Shown here: in pieces, positions 51,203 through 60,608 of the stretch
How positions within the stretch are numbered: the first letter of the stretch is position 1
Layout of the letters: every line of letters starts with the position of its first letter
NCBI RefSeq assembly: GCF_005938625.1
Contig: NZ_VCNJ01000018.1
Coordinates: forward strand, 27,466 to 91,465
Length of the DNA: 64,000 bases
Reading direction: 5' to 3'
Source: Pseudomonas fluorescens
GTDB taxonomy: Bacteria > Pseudomonadota > Gammaproteobacteria > Pseudomonadales > Pseudomonadaceae
Notes under the pieces: generated by a model
Seen by the model: only the letters and a program-made list of their open reading frames with translations
What the model was told of the DNA's origin: nothing
Database searches by the model: none
Position numbers and translations under genes: made by a program

Positions 51203-52235
51203 TTAGCCTCGCTCCAGATATAAATTTCGCTCATACAAGTTCAGGCGAATCGCCAGCTTATGTTCCGAGCCATGCTGGTCAATGGCGCGCAAGTGAAGTA
51301 CATCGTCGTATCTGGATTGTGGTGCAACTTCCGAGTATTCGGACAGGGCTTGCACGACGGTCAGCTCTCCGTCGCGATCATTGACCTTCACCGAATAACG
51401 TTTGCTTTGCCTTGCTATGGCATCAGGAAAGACGAACGCAACGGAATCTCCGTTAAACGGCAAGTACACGTCCAGCTCTCTTCGTTCGGGGCGAACCAGA
51501 GTGGCCAGCATGTAATTGGTTTTTGATTCGTGAAGTTTGTTACCGCCGACAAAGGGCTGGTCAACGCCTGCTTCTACTCCCTCTACAAGCCAATCGACCA
51601 GTTTGAGCTGCTGCCCCTGCGGATACAGCCCCAGATAATAGTTCCAGATACGATTGCCAGGCTGCTCATTGCCGCGTCGGGTCTGATACCAGCGAAATTG
51701 TTCAACCGCATAGGTCGCCGGTGTTTGTGCTTCGAGCGTTACGCTGCTGTCATGAATACTGGAAAGCGTGGTTCCGTTACTGAGAATCCTCTCACCGTTC
51801 AGAGACAAGCGTGCAGCGATCTGGATCGTACCCGCGCCCCGATGAGGATACCCAGAACGTGCGAACCTGAGGATAGACGCTGTCATTGTCCACATCGTCT
51901 TCGGTAACTTCTGCGACGGTGGATGGAATGTGCGCCTCAAGGGTAAATCGCCCTTGTTCGGTGCTCGCGACCCAGCCGTCGCGCAACGTCCTGCCAGTGC
52001 TGTAATGAATCAGTTCGATGCTGTCCATTACCTGCTCCGGTACGTGCATCGGGTTGCCATCAACATCCACCCCGGAAACCAGAACTTGCACTTTCACCTG
52101 CATCCGTCCATTACCGAACAGCGACTTGTTGCGAGTAACTTCGTTGGCATCAAACTTGACGCTCATTCTGGCAAGACCTGCAAGAATCGGCGCAATGGTT
52201 TGCTGATCGGGAGTAGCGTCCATGCTTTCGCTCAT
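51203..52235 (-). pseudogene. Frameshifted paralogue of the 328-residue protein
   Basis: The frame starts at the ATG at 52235 (MSESMDATPDQQT) behind AAAGGAA and reads LFGNGRMQVKVQVLVSGVD and TFWVSSSG, then goes out of frame and stops at 51792. The remainder (GTIQIAARLSLNGERILSNG, DSSVTLEAQTPATYAV, YLGLYPQGQQLKLVDW) continues in another frame to 51203. Removing one C from the CCCC run at 51837-51840 joins the halves into 343 residues and aligns without gaps to FWVSATRPGIMEVAAE of the intact paralogue. It may be a real mutation, a slipping homopolymer or a sequencing error. Function unknown. Confidence 0.75.
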
Positions 52236-52409
52236 GATGTATTCCTTTGAAGAGTTATATTTAAATATTGGCATCGAAAACATGCCAACAAAAAATTTAT
52301 AGACCTTTCAAATAAACAGCAAAGCGAAAAATGTAAGAAACATACACTTGCAATATCTTTAGCGGCTTACAAATTTATCCGCAGAATCACTATCTTCTCG
52401 CAACAAGTA

Positions 52410-53021
52410 TCAATGCTCGTCGTTATAAACGAACTTGGGCATTTCCCAATGAAAGCGGATGGCCAGCAGGCGTAACAAAAACCCGCCGAACAGAGTGATC
52501 AGAATGGCTTGTTCACCCGGCACATTCAGATAAAGACACAGCATGTAGCACCATGCCGCAGCGAACGAGACACTCGCATAAAGTTCGCGCCGAAAGATCA
52601 ACGGAATGTCATTGCAGAAAATATCGCGCAGGATGCCGCCGAATACTCCGGTGATCACACCGCTGACCGACGCCACCAACATGCCGTGACCCATTTCCAG
52701 GGCGGTCATGCAGCCAATCAGGGTGAACGCCACCAGACCGACGGCATCGAGCACCAGAAACAGCGAGCGCAGGTGACGCATCCAGCGCGCGGTGAACACC
52801 GTGAACATCGCCGCAACCGAGGTCAACACCAGGTATTCCGGATGCTTAACCCAGGTCAACGGATAATGCCCGAGCAGCACATCGCGTACCGAGCCACCAC
52901 CCAACGCCGTGACGCAGGCGATCAGCACCACGCCAAACCAGTCCATGCCGCGCCGCCCGGCAGACAGGGCGCCAGTCATGGCTTCGGCGGTGATGGCAAT
53001 CAGATAGAGCATCAGCAACAT
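52410..53021 (-). CDS. Trimeric intracellular cation channel (TRIC/UPF0126) family protein
   Basis: 203 residues, about seven membrane segments in two homologous halves. Each half has the family's glycine-rich motif: TALGGGSVRDVLLGHYPLTW and VFGGILRDIFCNDIPL. Bacterial members form homotrimeric cation-permeable channels in the inner membrane; the E. coli homologue is YicG. The ATG at 53012 is an alternative start. Upstream orn is on the same strand, 92 nt away. Confidence 0.92.
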   Translation of the reverse strand: MLLMLYLIAITAEAMTGALSAGRRGMDWFGVVLIACVTALGGGSVRDVLLGHYPLTWVKHPEYLVLTSVAAMFTVFTARWMRHLRSLFLVLDAVGLVAFTLIGCMTALEMGHGMLVASVSGVITGVFGGILRDIFCNDIPLIFRRELYASVSFAAAWCYMLCLYLNVPGEQAILITLFGGFLLRLLAIRFHWEMPKFVYNDEH

Positions 53022-53113
53022 GGTGGCGATCCAGGCAGGAAGGCGCGCAGTCTAGCCATTTCGATGCGGCACCAAAAGGGGGCAATTGCTTTACCCGCCC
53101 CCATCGCCAAGTA

Positions 53114-53656
53114 TCAGAACTTGATGAAGTGCTTGCGGTAATGCTGCAGCTCGGCGATCGATTCGCGGATGTCGTCCAGCGCCAGATGCGTGCTGCCCTT
53201 CTTGAAGCTGTCACGCACGTCCGGCGCCCAGCGCGCAGCCAGTTCCTTGAGCGTGGAGACGTCGAGATTGCGGTAATGGAAGTAGCTTTCCAGCCCTTTC
53301 ATGTGCGTATAAAGGAAACGACGGTCCTGGCAGATGCTGTTGCCACAGATCGGCGATTTGCCTTTCGGCACCCATTTTTCCAGGAAGGCGATGGTTTCAG
53401 CTTCGGCTTCGGCCATGCTGATGCGGCTGTCGCGCACGCGCTGGGTCAGGCCGGAGTTGCCGTGGGTGCGGGTGTTCCACTCGTCCATGCGCGCGAGCAC
53501 TTCGTCGCTGTGGTGGATGGCGATCACCGGGCCTTCGGCCAGCGTGTTGAGATCGCTGTCGGTGACGATGGTGGCCATCTCGATGATGACGTCGTTTTCC
53601 GGATCCAGACCGGTCATTTCCAGGTCGATCCAGATCAGGTTTTGCGGGTTTGGCAT
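53114..53656 (-). CDS. orn: Oligoribonuclease
   Basis: 180 residues. DEDDh 3'-5' exonuclease that degrades di- to penta-ribonucleotides, including pGpG from c-di-GMP turnover. Exo [14 protein letters not shown] (Asp11, Glu13); Exo [13 protein letters not shown] with the H-x4-D pattern. Start [14 protein letters not shown] at 53656; six upstream residues of the longest frame are not conserved. Divergent from rsgA, as in PAO1. Confidence 0.97.
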   Translation of the reverse strand: MPNPQNLIWIDLEMTGLDPENDVIIEMATIVTDSDLNTLAEGPVIAIHHSDEVLARMDEWNTRTHGNSGLTQRVRDSRISMAEAEAETIAFLEKWVPKGKSPICGNSICQDRRFLYTHMKGLESYFHYRNLDVSTLKELAARWAPDVRDSFKKGSTHLALDDIRESIAELQHYRKHFIKF

Positions 53657-53763
53657 ATTTCGGCTCCTAAGCAATGCTGCGCAGTTTAGCCTAGGCCGGT
53701 GGCCGGGCGTGCTAAACTCGCGGCCGTTTTACCTAATCGCAGCATTCTTCAGACGGAACACCC

Positions 53764-54795
53764 ATGGCCAAACGCCAACTCAATCGTCGTCAAAACTGGC
53801 GCATCGAAAAGATTCAAGGCGAACGCGCCGCACGCGCCGCCAAACGCGAGTCCTCGGCTGTCGAAGCGCTCGAGGGTGGTGACCTGGGCCCGGAACAGAC
53901 CGGCCTGGTGATCGCCCACTTCGGTGTGCAGGTCGAGGTCGAAGCTGTTGACGGCGATCAGGCCGGCCAGGTGTTCCGCTGCCACTTGCGCGCCAACCTG
54001 CCGGCGCTGGTGACCGGCGACACCGTCGTCTGGCGTGCCGGCAATCAGGGCATCGGTGTGATCGTCGCGCAATTGCCGCGCACCACCGAACTGTGCCGTC
54101 CGGACAGCCGTGGCCAGCTCAAACCGGTGGCCGCCAACGTTGACATGATCGTCATCGTTTTTGCCCCCCTGCCCGAGCCGCATGCCAACCTGATCGACCG
54201 TTATCTGGTCGCCGCCGAACACGCTGGCATCCGCCCGTTGCTGCTGTTGAACAAGTTCGACCTGATCGACGAGCAGAACGCTCCGGCGCTCAATGCCCTG
54301 CTGGCGGTTTATCGCACGCTGGGTTATCCGGTGCTGGAAGTGTCGGCGCACCATGGCAACGGCATGGAGCAACTGCAACAGCAGCTCGACGGACGCATCA
54401 GCGTCTTCGTCGGCCAGTCCGGCGTCGGTAAGTCGTCGCTGGTCAACAGTCTGCTGCCAGAGGTTGAAACCCGCGTCGGGCCGTTGTCCGAGCTGTCTGG
54501 CCAGGGCACGCACACCACGACCACCGCGCGGTTGTTCCACTTCCCCGGCGGCGGCGAGCTGATCGACTCCCCGGGTATCCGTGAATTCGGTTTGGGCCAC
54601 GTCAGCCGCGCCGATGTCGAAGCCGGCTTTATCGAGTTCGATGACTTGCTCGGCACTTGCCGTTTCCGCGACTGCAAGCATGATCGCGAACCGGGCTGTG
54701 CGTTGCTCAAAGCGCTGGAAGACGGTCGCATCCAGCAGCAACGGATGAACAGCTACCGCTCGATCATCGCCAGTTTGCCGGAAAACGGCTACTGA
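53764..54795 (+). CDS. rsgA: Ribosome small subunit biogenesis GTPase RsgA
   Basis: 343 residues. Late 30S maturation GTPase. OB-fold N-terminal domain with a basic extension ([18 protein letters not shown]); circularly permuted G domain in the order G4 (NKFDLID), G1 (GQSGVGKSS, Lys223), G3 (DSPG); C-terminal zinc finger [14 protein letters not shown]. The permuted order is diagnostic. Ends at a strong bidirectional terminator. Confidence 0.97.
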   Translation: MAKRQLNRRQNWRIEKIQGERAARAAKRESSAVEALEGGDLGPEQTGLVIAHFGVQVEVEAVDGDQAGQVFRCHLRANLPALVTGDTVVWRAGNQGIGVIVAQLPRTTELCRPDSRGQLKPVAANVDMIVIVFAPLPEPHANLIDRYLVAAEHAGIRPLLLLNKFDLIDEQNAPALNALLAVYRTLGYPVLEVSAHHGNGMEQLQQQLDGRISVFVGQSGVGKSSLVNSLLPEVETRVGPLSELSGQGTHTTTTARLFHFPGGGELIDSPGIREFGLGHVSRADVEAGFIEFDDLLGTCRFRDCKHDREPGCALLKALEDGRIQQQRMNSYRSIIASLPENGY

Positions 54796-54807
54796 GTAGC
54801 CAGACAC

Positions 54808-54840
54808 AAAAAAGCCGCGATCATCTCGCGGCTTTTTTTT
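54808..54840. terminator. Bidirectional terminator between rsgA and the hydroxylase gene
   Basis: AAAAAAGCCGCGA / TCGCGGCTTTTTTTT with a 5-nt loop; T-runs on both strands between convergent genes. Confidence 0.9.
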
Positions 54841-54843
54841 GCC

Positions 54844-56007
54844 TCAAACGCTGGCAGGCGGTTTTGGCACGACCACTTTCGGCTCAGGTTTCTGAAACGC
54901 ATACAGATGCTGACGCACAATCCCGCCCGGCAACTCCTTGCCGAACACGCCATAACGCACAGGCCATTCCTTCGGCGGTAGCTTGAACGTGCCGAACAGC
55001 ATGTCCACCAGCGGCGTGTGGATCGCGTAGTTTTTGTAGATATAGTCCTTGTGCCGGGCGTGGTGCCAATGGTGGTAGCGCGGCAGCACGATCAGGTAGT
55101 TCAGCCAGCCACCATTGATCCGCACGTTGGCATGCGCCAGTACTGCCTGGACGCCGACCAGAATCACGTAGGCGTTGAGTGCCTGAGGCGCGAAGCCCAA
55201 CAACATCAGAGGCACCAGCACGCCAGTGCGGGTCAGCAGGATTTCGATGAAGTGCACGCGCGAACCCGCGAGCCAGTCCATGTGCGTGCTGGAGTGATGC
55301 ACTGCGTGGATGCGCCACAGCCACGGCACCACATGGTAGAGGCGGTGCAGCCAGTATTGGCCGAGATCGGCGACCAGGATCGCCAGCAGAAACTGCACCA
55401 CCAGCGGCAGACTCTGCACACTTGCCTGCAAGCTCGGCGACATCGCCCAACCGGCAATGTAACTCGAAGAGGCGGTGATGAAGATCAGGATGAATTGCAC
55501 CAGCATGTGGCTGACGAAGAAGTAGGTCAGGTCGGTGCGCCAGTGCGGGCGCAGGATGTTTTGCTCGGGGTCCTTGGAGTAGAGCTTCTCCAGAGGAATG
55601 AACACGATGGCCGATACCAGCAACGCCAGCACAAACCAGTCCAGGCCCAGCGAGTAGGGAGTCTGTCCGATCGAACTGACCTGGACATTGGTGCCACCGA
55701 GGAACACTGCCAACCCCGATGCAACCAGACCGGTAATTCCCAGGCGTTTACGTTTGTTGAGCAGGATATTCAGGGTGCCGAGGCTGAACGACAGCACTAG
55801 ACCGAGCAACAGCGTGGTGCGCGCGAACTGCTCGTCATAGACCTTGCGCAGTTCGGCCGTGGTCAGCCACTCGGGAAACAGGAAGCAGAACACTGCCAGC
55901 AGGCTCAACAGGCCCAAGGTGGCGGAAATATAGCCACTGACCCGCCCCTCGCCAAATTTGAAGGGTGCGTTGCCATGCCGTTGAAAATAGGCTTTGAGTC
56001 TTTCCAT
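54844..56007 (-). CDS. Sterol desaturase / fatty acid hydroxylase superfamily membrane protein
   Basis: 387 residues, with about seven hydrophobic segments. The C-terminal half has the di-iron histidine boxes of the superfamily: HRLYH, HAVHHS and HHWHH. Such enzymes use oxygen and two irons to hydroxylate or desaturate lipids at the membrane. The N-terminal third (residues 25-115) is an extra membrane region with no motif I know. Substrate unknown. It sits between rsgA and motB, which are adjacent in PAO1 as I remember it, so it looks like an insertion in the core order. Confidence 0.88.
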   Translation of the reverse strand: MERLKAYFQRHGNAPFKFGEGRVSGYISATLGLLSLLAVFCFLFPEWLTTAELRKVYDEQFARTTLLLGLVLSFSLGTLNILLNKRKRLGITGLVASGLAVFLGGTNVQVSSIGQTPYSLGLDWFVLALLVSAIVFIPLEKLYSKDPEQNILRPHWRTDLTYFFVSHMLVQFILIFITASSSYIAGWAMSPSLQASVQSLPLVVQFLLAILVADLGQYWLHRLYHVVPWLWRIHAVHHSSTHMDWLAGSRVHFIEILLTRTGVLVPLMLLGFAPQALNAYVILVGVQAVLAHANVRINGGWLNYLIVLPRYHHWHHARHKDYIYKNYAIHTPLVDMLFGTFKLPPKEWPVRYGVFGKELPGGIVRQHLYAFQKPEPKVVVPKPPASV

Positions 56008-56065
56008 TAACTGATCTTCCGTGATTGCGAAAACTGCGACTGGTCATTGCGACGCAGGCAGATAC

Positions 56066-56093
56066 AAAAAAGCCACGGTAACCGTGGCTTTTT
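56066..56093 (-). terminator. Terminator after motB
   Basis: AAAAAGCCACGGT / ACCGTGGCTTTTT, 6 nt past the motB stop, with T-runs on both strands. Confidence 0.85.
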
Positions 56094-56098
56094 GTGGA

Positions 56099-57172
56099 TC
56101 ACTGCTTCGGCGCGGGGGCCGGGGCAGTGGCTGGCGGAGCAGCGGAGGCAGGCGCCGCGCTCCCCGGCTCAGCCGGTTTCGGTGCGTCGTCGAACAGGTT
56201 CAGGCGTTCGCGCAGTTCATGCGCAGGCACCGGTTGCTGATCCGCTGGCAGTGCATTCGGGTCAACCGGCGCTGCCGGAGCGGCGCCGTTCTGACCTTGA
56301 TCCACCGGTTTCGCCGGATCCGCACCTTGCGAACCTTCGATAGCCGCCTGGGCTTTTTTGGTCAACACCACAATGTCGATGCGACGGTTGACCGGGTTGA
56401 ACGGGTTTTCCTTGTCGAACAGCGCCGACGAGGCATAACCGACGACCCGCGCCACTTGCGCGTCCGGATAGCTACCGGCGACCAAGGCACGACGGGCAGC
56501 GTTGGCCCGGTTGGCCGACAGTTCCCAGTTACCGAAATCACCGGTGCCGGTGTACGGCTTGGCGTCAGTGTGACCGCTGATGCTGATCTTGTTCGGCACC
56601 GCTTTGATGGTGTCGGCCATGGCCAGCAGGATGTCTTCGAAGTACGGCTTCAGGCGTGCAGAACCCGAGTCGAACATCGGCCGGTTCTCGGCATCCATGA
56701 TCTGGATACGCAAGCCGTTCGGGGTGATCTCGAAGAGGATCTGGTCCTTGAATTTCTGCAGCTGCGGGTTCTCGTCGACCTTGTTCTGCAGTTCTTGCAG
56801 GAGCAGTTCCAGACGTTCCTTCTCGACCTGCTCGGCCATGCCCTCAACTTGCTCAGTGTCGACCGTGACCTTGTCGGGCTGCGGTTGCGACTTCACTTCC
56901 GGGTTAAGGGTGTTTTCCGGCGCCAGGGTCGGCGTGCCGCCCAGGTCGATAATGTACGGCGTGCCGCTTTCGGAAAAGCCGACCGGGTCTTTGAAGTAAC
57001 CGGCGATGGCGATCTTCTGCTCCGGAGTTGCCGTGGACAGCAGCCACAACACCAGGAAGAACGCCATCATCGCCGTGGCGAAGTCGGCGAAGGCGATTTT
57101 CCATGCCCCGCCGTGATGCCCGCCGGCTATGCGCTTGACGCGCTTGATGATAATCGGCTGATTATTTTCCAT
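56099..57172 (-). CDS. motB: Flagellar motor stator protein MotB
   Basis: 357 residues. Single membrane segment after a basic N-terminus (WKIAFADFATAMMAFFLVLW); Asp30 is the proton-binding residue equivalent to E. coli Asp32. A periplasmic linker is followed by an OmpA-type peptidoglycan-binding domain (ISISGHTDAKPYTGTGDFG, NWELSANRANAARRAL) and a long Pro/Ala-rich tail (about residues 290-357). Forms the proton-driven stator with MotA, whose stop lies 3 nt upstream. Confidence 0.96.
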   Translation of the reverse strand: MENNQPIIIKRVKRIAGGHHGGAWKIAFADFATAMMAFFLVLWLLSTATPEQKIAIAGYFKDPVGFSESGTPYIIDLGGTPTLAPENTLNPEVKSQPQPDKVTVDTEQVEGMAEQVEKERLELLLQELQNKVDENPQLQKFKDQILFEITPNGLRIQIMDAENRPMFDSGSARLKPYFEDILLAMADTIKAVPNKISISGHTDAKPYTGTGDFGNWELSANRANAARRALVAGSYPDAQVARVVGYASSALFDKENPFNPVNRRIDIVVLTKKAQAAIEGSQGADPAKPVDQGQNGAAPAAPVDPNALPADQQPVPAHELRERLNLFDDAPKPAEPGSAAPASAAPPATAPAPAPKQ

Positions 57173-57175
57173 TTC

Positions 57176-58027
57176 TTAGCGACCGCGAACGGCTTGTTCC
57201 AGCTCGGCAAAGCTTGGACGGTGGGCCGGGTACAGCACCTTGCGACCGAACTCGACCGCCAGCGATGGCGGCATGCCGGAAGCCGAAGCGACCAGCGAGG
57301 CCTTGATGGCTTCGTAGACGTTCAGCTCTTCCTTGGCATCGTGAGCCAGGGAATGCGCCAGCGGACCGAAGAAACCGTACGCGGCGAGAATACCGAAGAA
57401 GGTACCCACAAGTGCCGCACCAACGTGCAGACCGATGGACTTCTGGTCGCCTTCACCCAGCGAGGCCATGGTCACCACGATACCGAGTACCGCCGCAACG
57501 ATACCGAAACCGGGCATGGCGTCGGCGATGCCGTTCACCGCGTGGGACGGATGCTCAAGGTCTTCTTTGAGGCTGTACAGTTCCATGTCGAACAAGCCTT
57601 CCAGCTCATGCGGAGCCATGTTGCCGGACGACATGATGCGCAAGTAATCGCAGATGAACGCGGTCATGCGCTCGTCTTTGAGCACTGCCGGGTACTTGGC
57701 GAAAATCGGGCTCGCAGCAGCATCTTCGATGTCGCCTTCGATGGCCATCATGCCTTCGCGGCGGCTCTTGTTGAGAATCTCGTAGATCAGCCCGAGCACT
57801 TCCAGGTAGAAAGTGTGGCTGAAGCGCGAACTGAACATGCTCAGGGATTTCTTGAGCACGTGCATGGTCATGTAGCCGGGGTTGGCCTGCAGGAATGCAC
57901 CGAGTGCAGCACCACCGATGATCATCACCTCGAAAGGCTGGATCAGGGCGGCAATCTTGCCGTGGGAGAGCACGTATCCGCCGAGCACGCTCGCGAATAC
58001 GACGATGATGCCGATAATTTTAGCCAT
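57176..58027 (-). CDS. motA: Flagellar motor stator protein MotA
   Basis: 283 residues from the ATG at 58027 (MAKIIGIIVVFASVLGGYVL). Four membrane segments, with the large cytoplasmic loop (KYPAVLKDERMTAFICDYLR) that contacts FliG in the rotor, and the MotA/TolQ-type segment near the C-terminus (FGIVAAVLGIVVTMASLGEG). The longest frame adds 26 unconserved residues. Co-transcribed with motB. Confidence 0.96.
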   Translation of the reverse strand: MAKIIGIIVVFASVLGGYVLSHGKIAALIQPFEVMIIGGAALGAFLQANPGYMTMHVLKKSLSMFSSRFSHTFYLEVLGLIYEILNKSRREGMMAIEGDIEDAAASPIFAKYPAVLKDERMTAFICDYLRIMSSGNMAPHELEGLFDMELYSLKEDLEHPSHAVNGIADAMPGFGIVAAVLGIVVTMASLGEGDQKSIGLHVGAALVGTFFGILAAYGFFGPLAHSLAHDAKEELNVYEAIKASLVASASGMPPSLAVEFGRKVLYPAHRPSFAELEQAVRGR

Positions 58028-58193
58028 AGGTAGAAAGTACTTACTTAAGTCGGGTTCAAGGTCATATTCGGAAGTTAAAAAATCTCTTCTTCTACTTATC
58101 GGCAAAACTGCGCCAGACTATAGCCAGTTCAGGCGAAAAGCCAATTTAGCCCATGCCGGGCGCGTCTACAGTCAGTGAAGATCCCGTCCAGAC

Positions 58194-59732
58194 ATGGCTA
58201 ATGAAACGAACGTCCCACACGCAAAACCGACCACGCTCGACGGCTGGGTCAAGTTGCTCGACAGCGTCCGCCTGCCCGTCCCGCAAGAGGCTCACGACAA
58301 GGTGTGTCGGGCGATTCGCGACAATCGCAGCTCGTTGCGCGACATCGCCGACCTGATGCAGGACAGCCCGGCGCTGGCCTTGAGCATCATTCGTGAGGCG
58401 AATCGTCACACCCACGGGACCATGGCCACGCCGGCAGAAAATCTTGAGGTGGCGATCAATCGTCTGGGCCTCGCCCGCACCGAAGAATTGCTCGCGCGCC
58501 TGCCCGCCGAACCGCAAATGCAGATCCCCAAGGCTCTGCGCCAGTTACAGATGATCAGCCAGCACGCGACGCAACAGGCCAACGGTTTTTTCGCCAGTCG
58601 CTTGGCGCGGCTGTGGCAGGACATTCATTGGGGCAGCCTGCTGTTTCTGTCGCCGCTGTGGCCACTGGCGCTCACTTATCCACAGTTGCTCGAAGAGTGG
58701 GAGCTGCGGGTTATCCACAAGGGTGAATCGGCACGCGTGGTTGAGAAGCAATTATTCGGCGTGCGCCTGCTGCGGATCGCTGAAGCGCTGGTGGCGGTCT
58801 GGCATCTACCGATCTGGGTGCAGCAAGGCTATAAATTGCTGCTCAGCGAACAGCGTGAACTGGTGAAAGTGCTGCGCATCGCCCGCGACAGCGGACATCC
58901 GCTGCGCCAGCAGAATCGCCTGGATGACGATCCGACCTTGCGCCGCTGGCTCAACCAGCCGGCCAACACTGTGCTGCTGGCCAACGGTCTGGCGCTCTCG
59001 GCGCAACAGGCCTGGGACAGTCCGCACAGTGAACGCTGGCAGTACCTGACCAGCCTTTATCTGCAAATCTCGATGGACGAGGTGCAACAACAGTTGCACC
59101 AACAAGCCGCCAACAGTGCACGCCAGCATGCAATGCCCGATCTGTGGCACCCGGCGGTTTCGCTACTGTGGCCATGGGGCACGCACCGTTTGCCGGCGGG
59201 TATGTTGCCGGCAGCTGCGCCGAGCGCTGAAGACCTTGGCCAGTGGCGCCGCCAATGCGCCGAACTGCTCGCCGAACCGAGCCGCTTCACCAATGCGATG
59301 AGCCTGACCGTCGCCGCTCGCGATGCACTGGTTGCCAGCGGCATGCGCCGGGTGATGATCCTGATGGCCGATCGCACGCAGTCGAATCTGCGCGTGAATC
59401 AAACCGCTGGCCTGCCCAAAGAAGCGGCGGCGCTGAATTTTGTCGTCAGTCAGAGTAGCGTGCTGCAACGGCTGCTGGCGCAACAGGCGCAGGTGCGGAT
59501 TACCCCGGAGAACAACGCGCAGTTCTCCGCCCTGCTGCCGCCGGGCCTGCGCACACTGTTTCGCGGTGAGCACCTGTTTCTCCGTTCACTGGTCAACAAT
59601 GGCCGGGTGATCATGATTGTGGTCGCCGATCAGGGCGGCGGGCCGTTCGCCGACATCACCGTGCAAGCCTTTGGCAAAACCGCGCAGTGCATCGAAAAAG
59701 CCCTGCACAGCTTTAGCAGCCGCGGCCGATGA
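58194..59732 (+). CDS. HDOD domain protein
   Basis: 512 residues. The N-terminal half is an HDOD domain (KLLDSVRLPVPQEAHDKVC, LMQDSPALALSIIREANR, AINRLGLARTEELLARLP), a non-catalytic relative of HD phosphohydrolases used in signalling. The C-terminal half (RFTNAMSLTVAARDALVASG, MILMADRTQSNLRV, QAFGKTAQCIEKAL) resembles a GAF-type sensor-like region. It corresponds to PA4955 by position, from memory. Divergent from motA. A role in motility or second-messenger signalling is suggested only by the neighbours. Confidence 0.85.
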   Translation: MANETNVPHAKPTTLDGWVKLLDSVRLPVPQEAHDKVCRAIRDNRSSLRDIADLMQDSPALALSIIREANRHTHGTMATPAENLEVAINRLGLARTEELLARLPAEPQMQIPKALRQLQMISQHATQQANGFFASRLARLWQDIHWGSLLFLSPLWPLALTYPQLLEEWELRVIHKGESARVVEKQLFGVRLLRIAEALVAVWHLPIWVQQGYKLLLSEQRELVKVLRIARDSGHPLRQQNRLDDDPTLRRWLNQPANTVLLANGLALSAQQAWDSPHSERWQYLTSLYLQISMDEVQQQLHQQAANSARQHAMPDLWHPAVSLLWPWGTHRLPAGMLPAAAPSAEDLGQWRRQCAELLAEPSRFTNAMSLTVAARDALVASGMRRVMILMADRTQSNLRVNQTAGLPKEAAALNFVVSQSSVLQRLLAQQAQVRITPENNAQFSALLPPGLRTLFRGEHLFLRSLVNNGRVIMIVVADQGGGPFADITVQAFGKTAQCIEKALHSFSSRGR

Positions 59733-59774
59733 GGCTGCGCTACAATTCCCCCCTTTGTGCTCTGGAGACCTCGC

Positions 59775-60590
59775 ATGTCTGACTTCTCTGGCTTGCCGCT
59801 CGTCATCGAACCGAGCGACCTGCTGCCTCGGCTTGAGTCTGAAGAGCTGATTCTGGTGGATCTGACCAGTGCCGCGCGCTACAGCGAGGGACATCTCCCC
59901 GGCGCGCGCTTTGTCGACCCCAAGCGCACCCAGCTCGGCCAGCCGCCGGCGCCGGGGCTGCTGCCGGCCAAAGCCGATCTGGAAGCGTTGTTCGGTGAGC
60001 TGGGCCATCGCAAGGACGCGGTCTACGTGGTTTACGACGATGAGGGCGGCGGTTGGGCCGGACGCTTCATCTGGCTGCTCGACGTGATCGGTCACGACAA
60101 GTACCACTATATAGACGGTGGTCTGCCGGCATGGCTGGCGGATGGCATGCCGATGTCGATTCAGATTCCACCGGCAGCCGGCGGCCCACTGCCGTTGACC
60201 CTGCACGACGAGCCGACCGCGACCCGTGAATACCTGCAAAGCCGTCTCTGTGCTGCCGATCTGGCGATCTGGGACGCGCGCGGGCCGCTGGAGTACTCCG
60301 GCGAGAAAGTCCTGGCCGCCAAGGCCGGGCACATCCCCGGCGCGGTCAACTTCGAGTGGACCGCCGGCATGGACAAAGCGCGTCAGCTGCGCATTCGTAC
60401 GGACATGCCGCAGATCCTCGAAGACCTCGGGATCACCAAGGACAAAGAAATCATTACCCACTGCCAGACCCATCACCGGTCGGGCTTCACTTATCTGGTG
60501 GCCAAGTCCCTCGGTTATCCGCGGGTCAAGGGCTACGCCGGTTCCTGGGGCGAATGGGGCAACCACCCTGACACGCCTGTCGAGATTTAA
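59775..60590 (+). CDS. rhdA: Thiosulfate sulfurtransferase (rhodanese) RhdA
   Basis: 271 residues. Two rhodanese domains; the second carries the active-site loop CQTHHRS with Cys230, the same loop and position as in Azotobacter RhdA. It transfers sulfane sulfur from thiosulfate to acceptors such as cyanide; detoxification is plausible in Pseudomonas. Start MSDFSGLPLVIEP at 59775 behind GGAG. It is 18 nt upstream of psd. Confidence 0.95.
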   Translation: MSDFSGLPLVIEPSDLLPRLESEELILVDLTSAARYSEGHLPGARFVDPKRTQLGQPPAPGLLPAKADLEALFGELGHRKDAVYVVYDDEGGGWAGRFIWLLDVIGHDKYHYIDGGLPAWLADGMPMSIQIPPAAGGPLPLTLHDEPTATREYLQSRLCAADLAIWDARGPLEYSGEKVLAAKAGHIPGAVNFEWTAGMDKARQLRIRTDMPQILEDLGITKDKEIITHCQTHHRSGFTYLVAKSLGYPRVKGYAGSWGEWGNHPDTPVEI

Positions 60591-60608
60591 GGTTTTTAAG
60601 GACAACTA

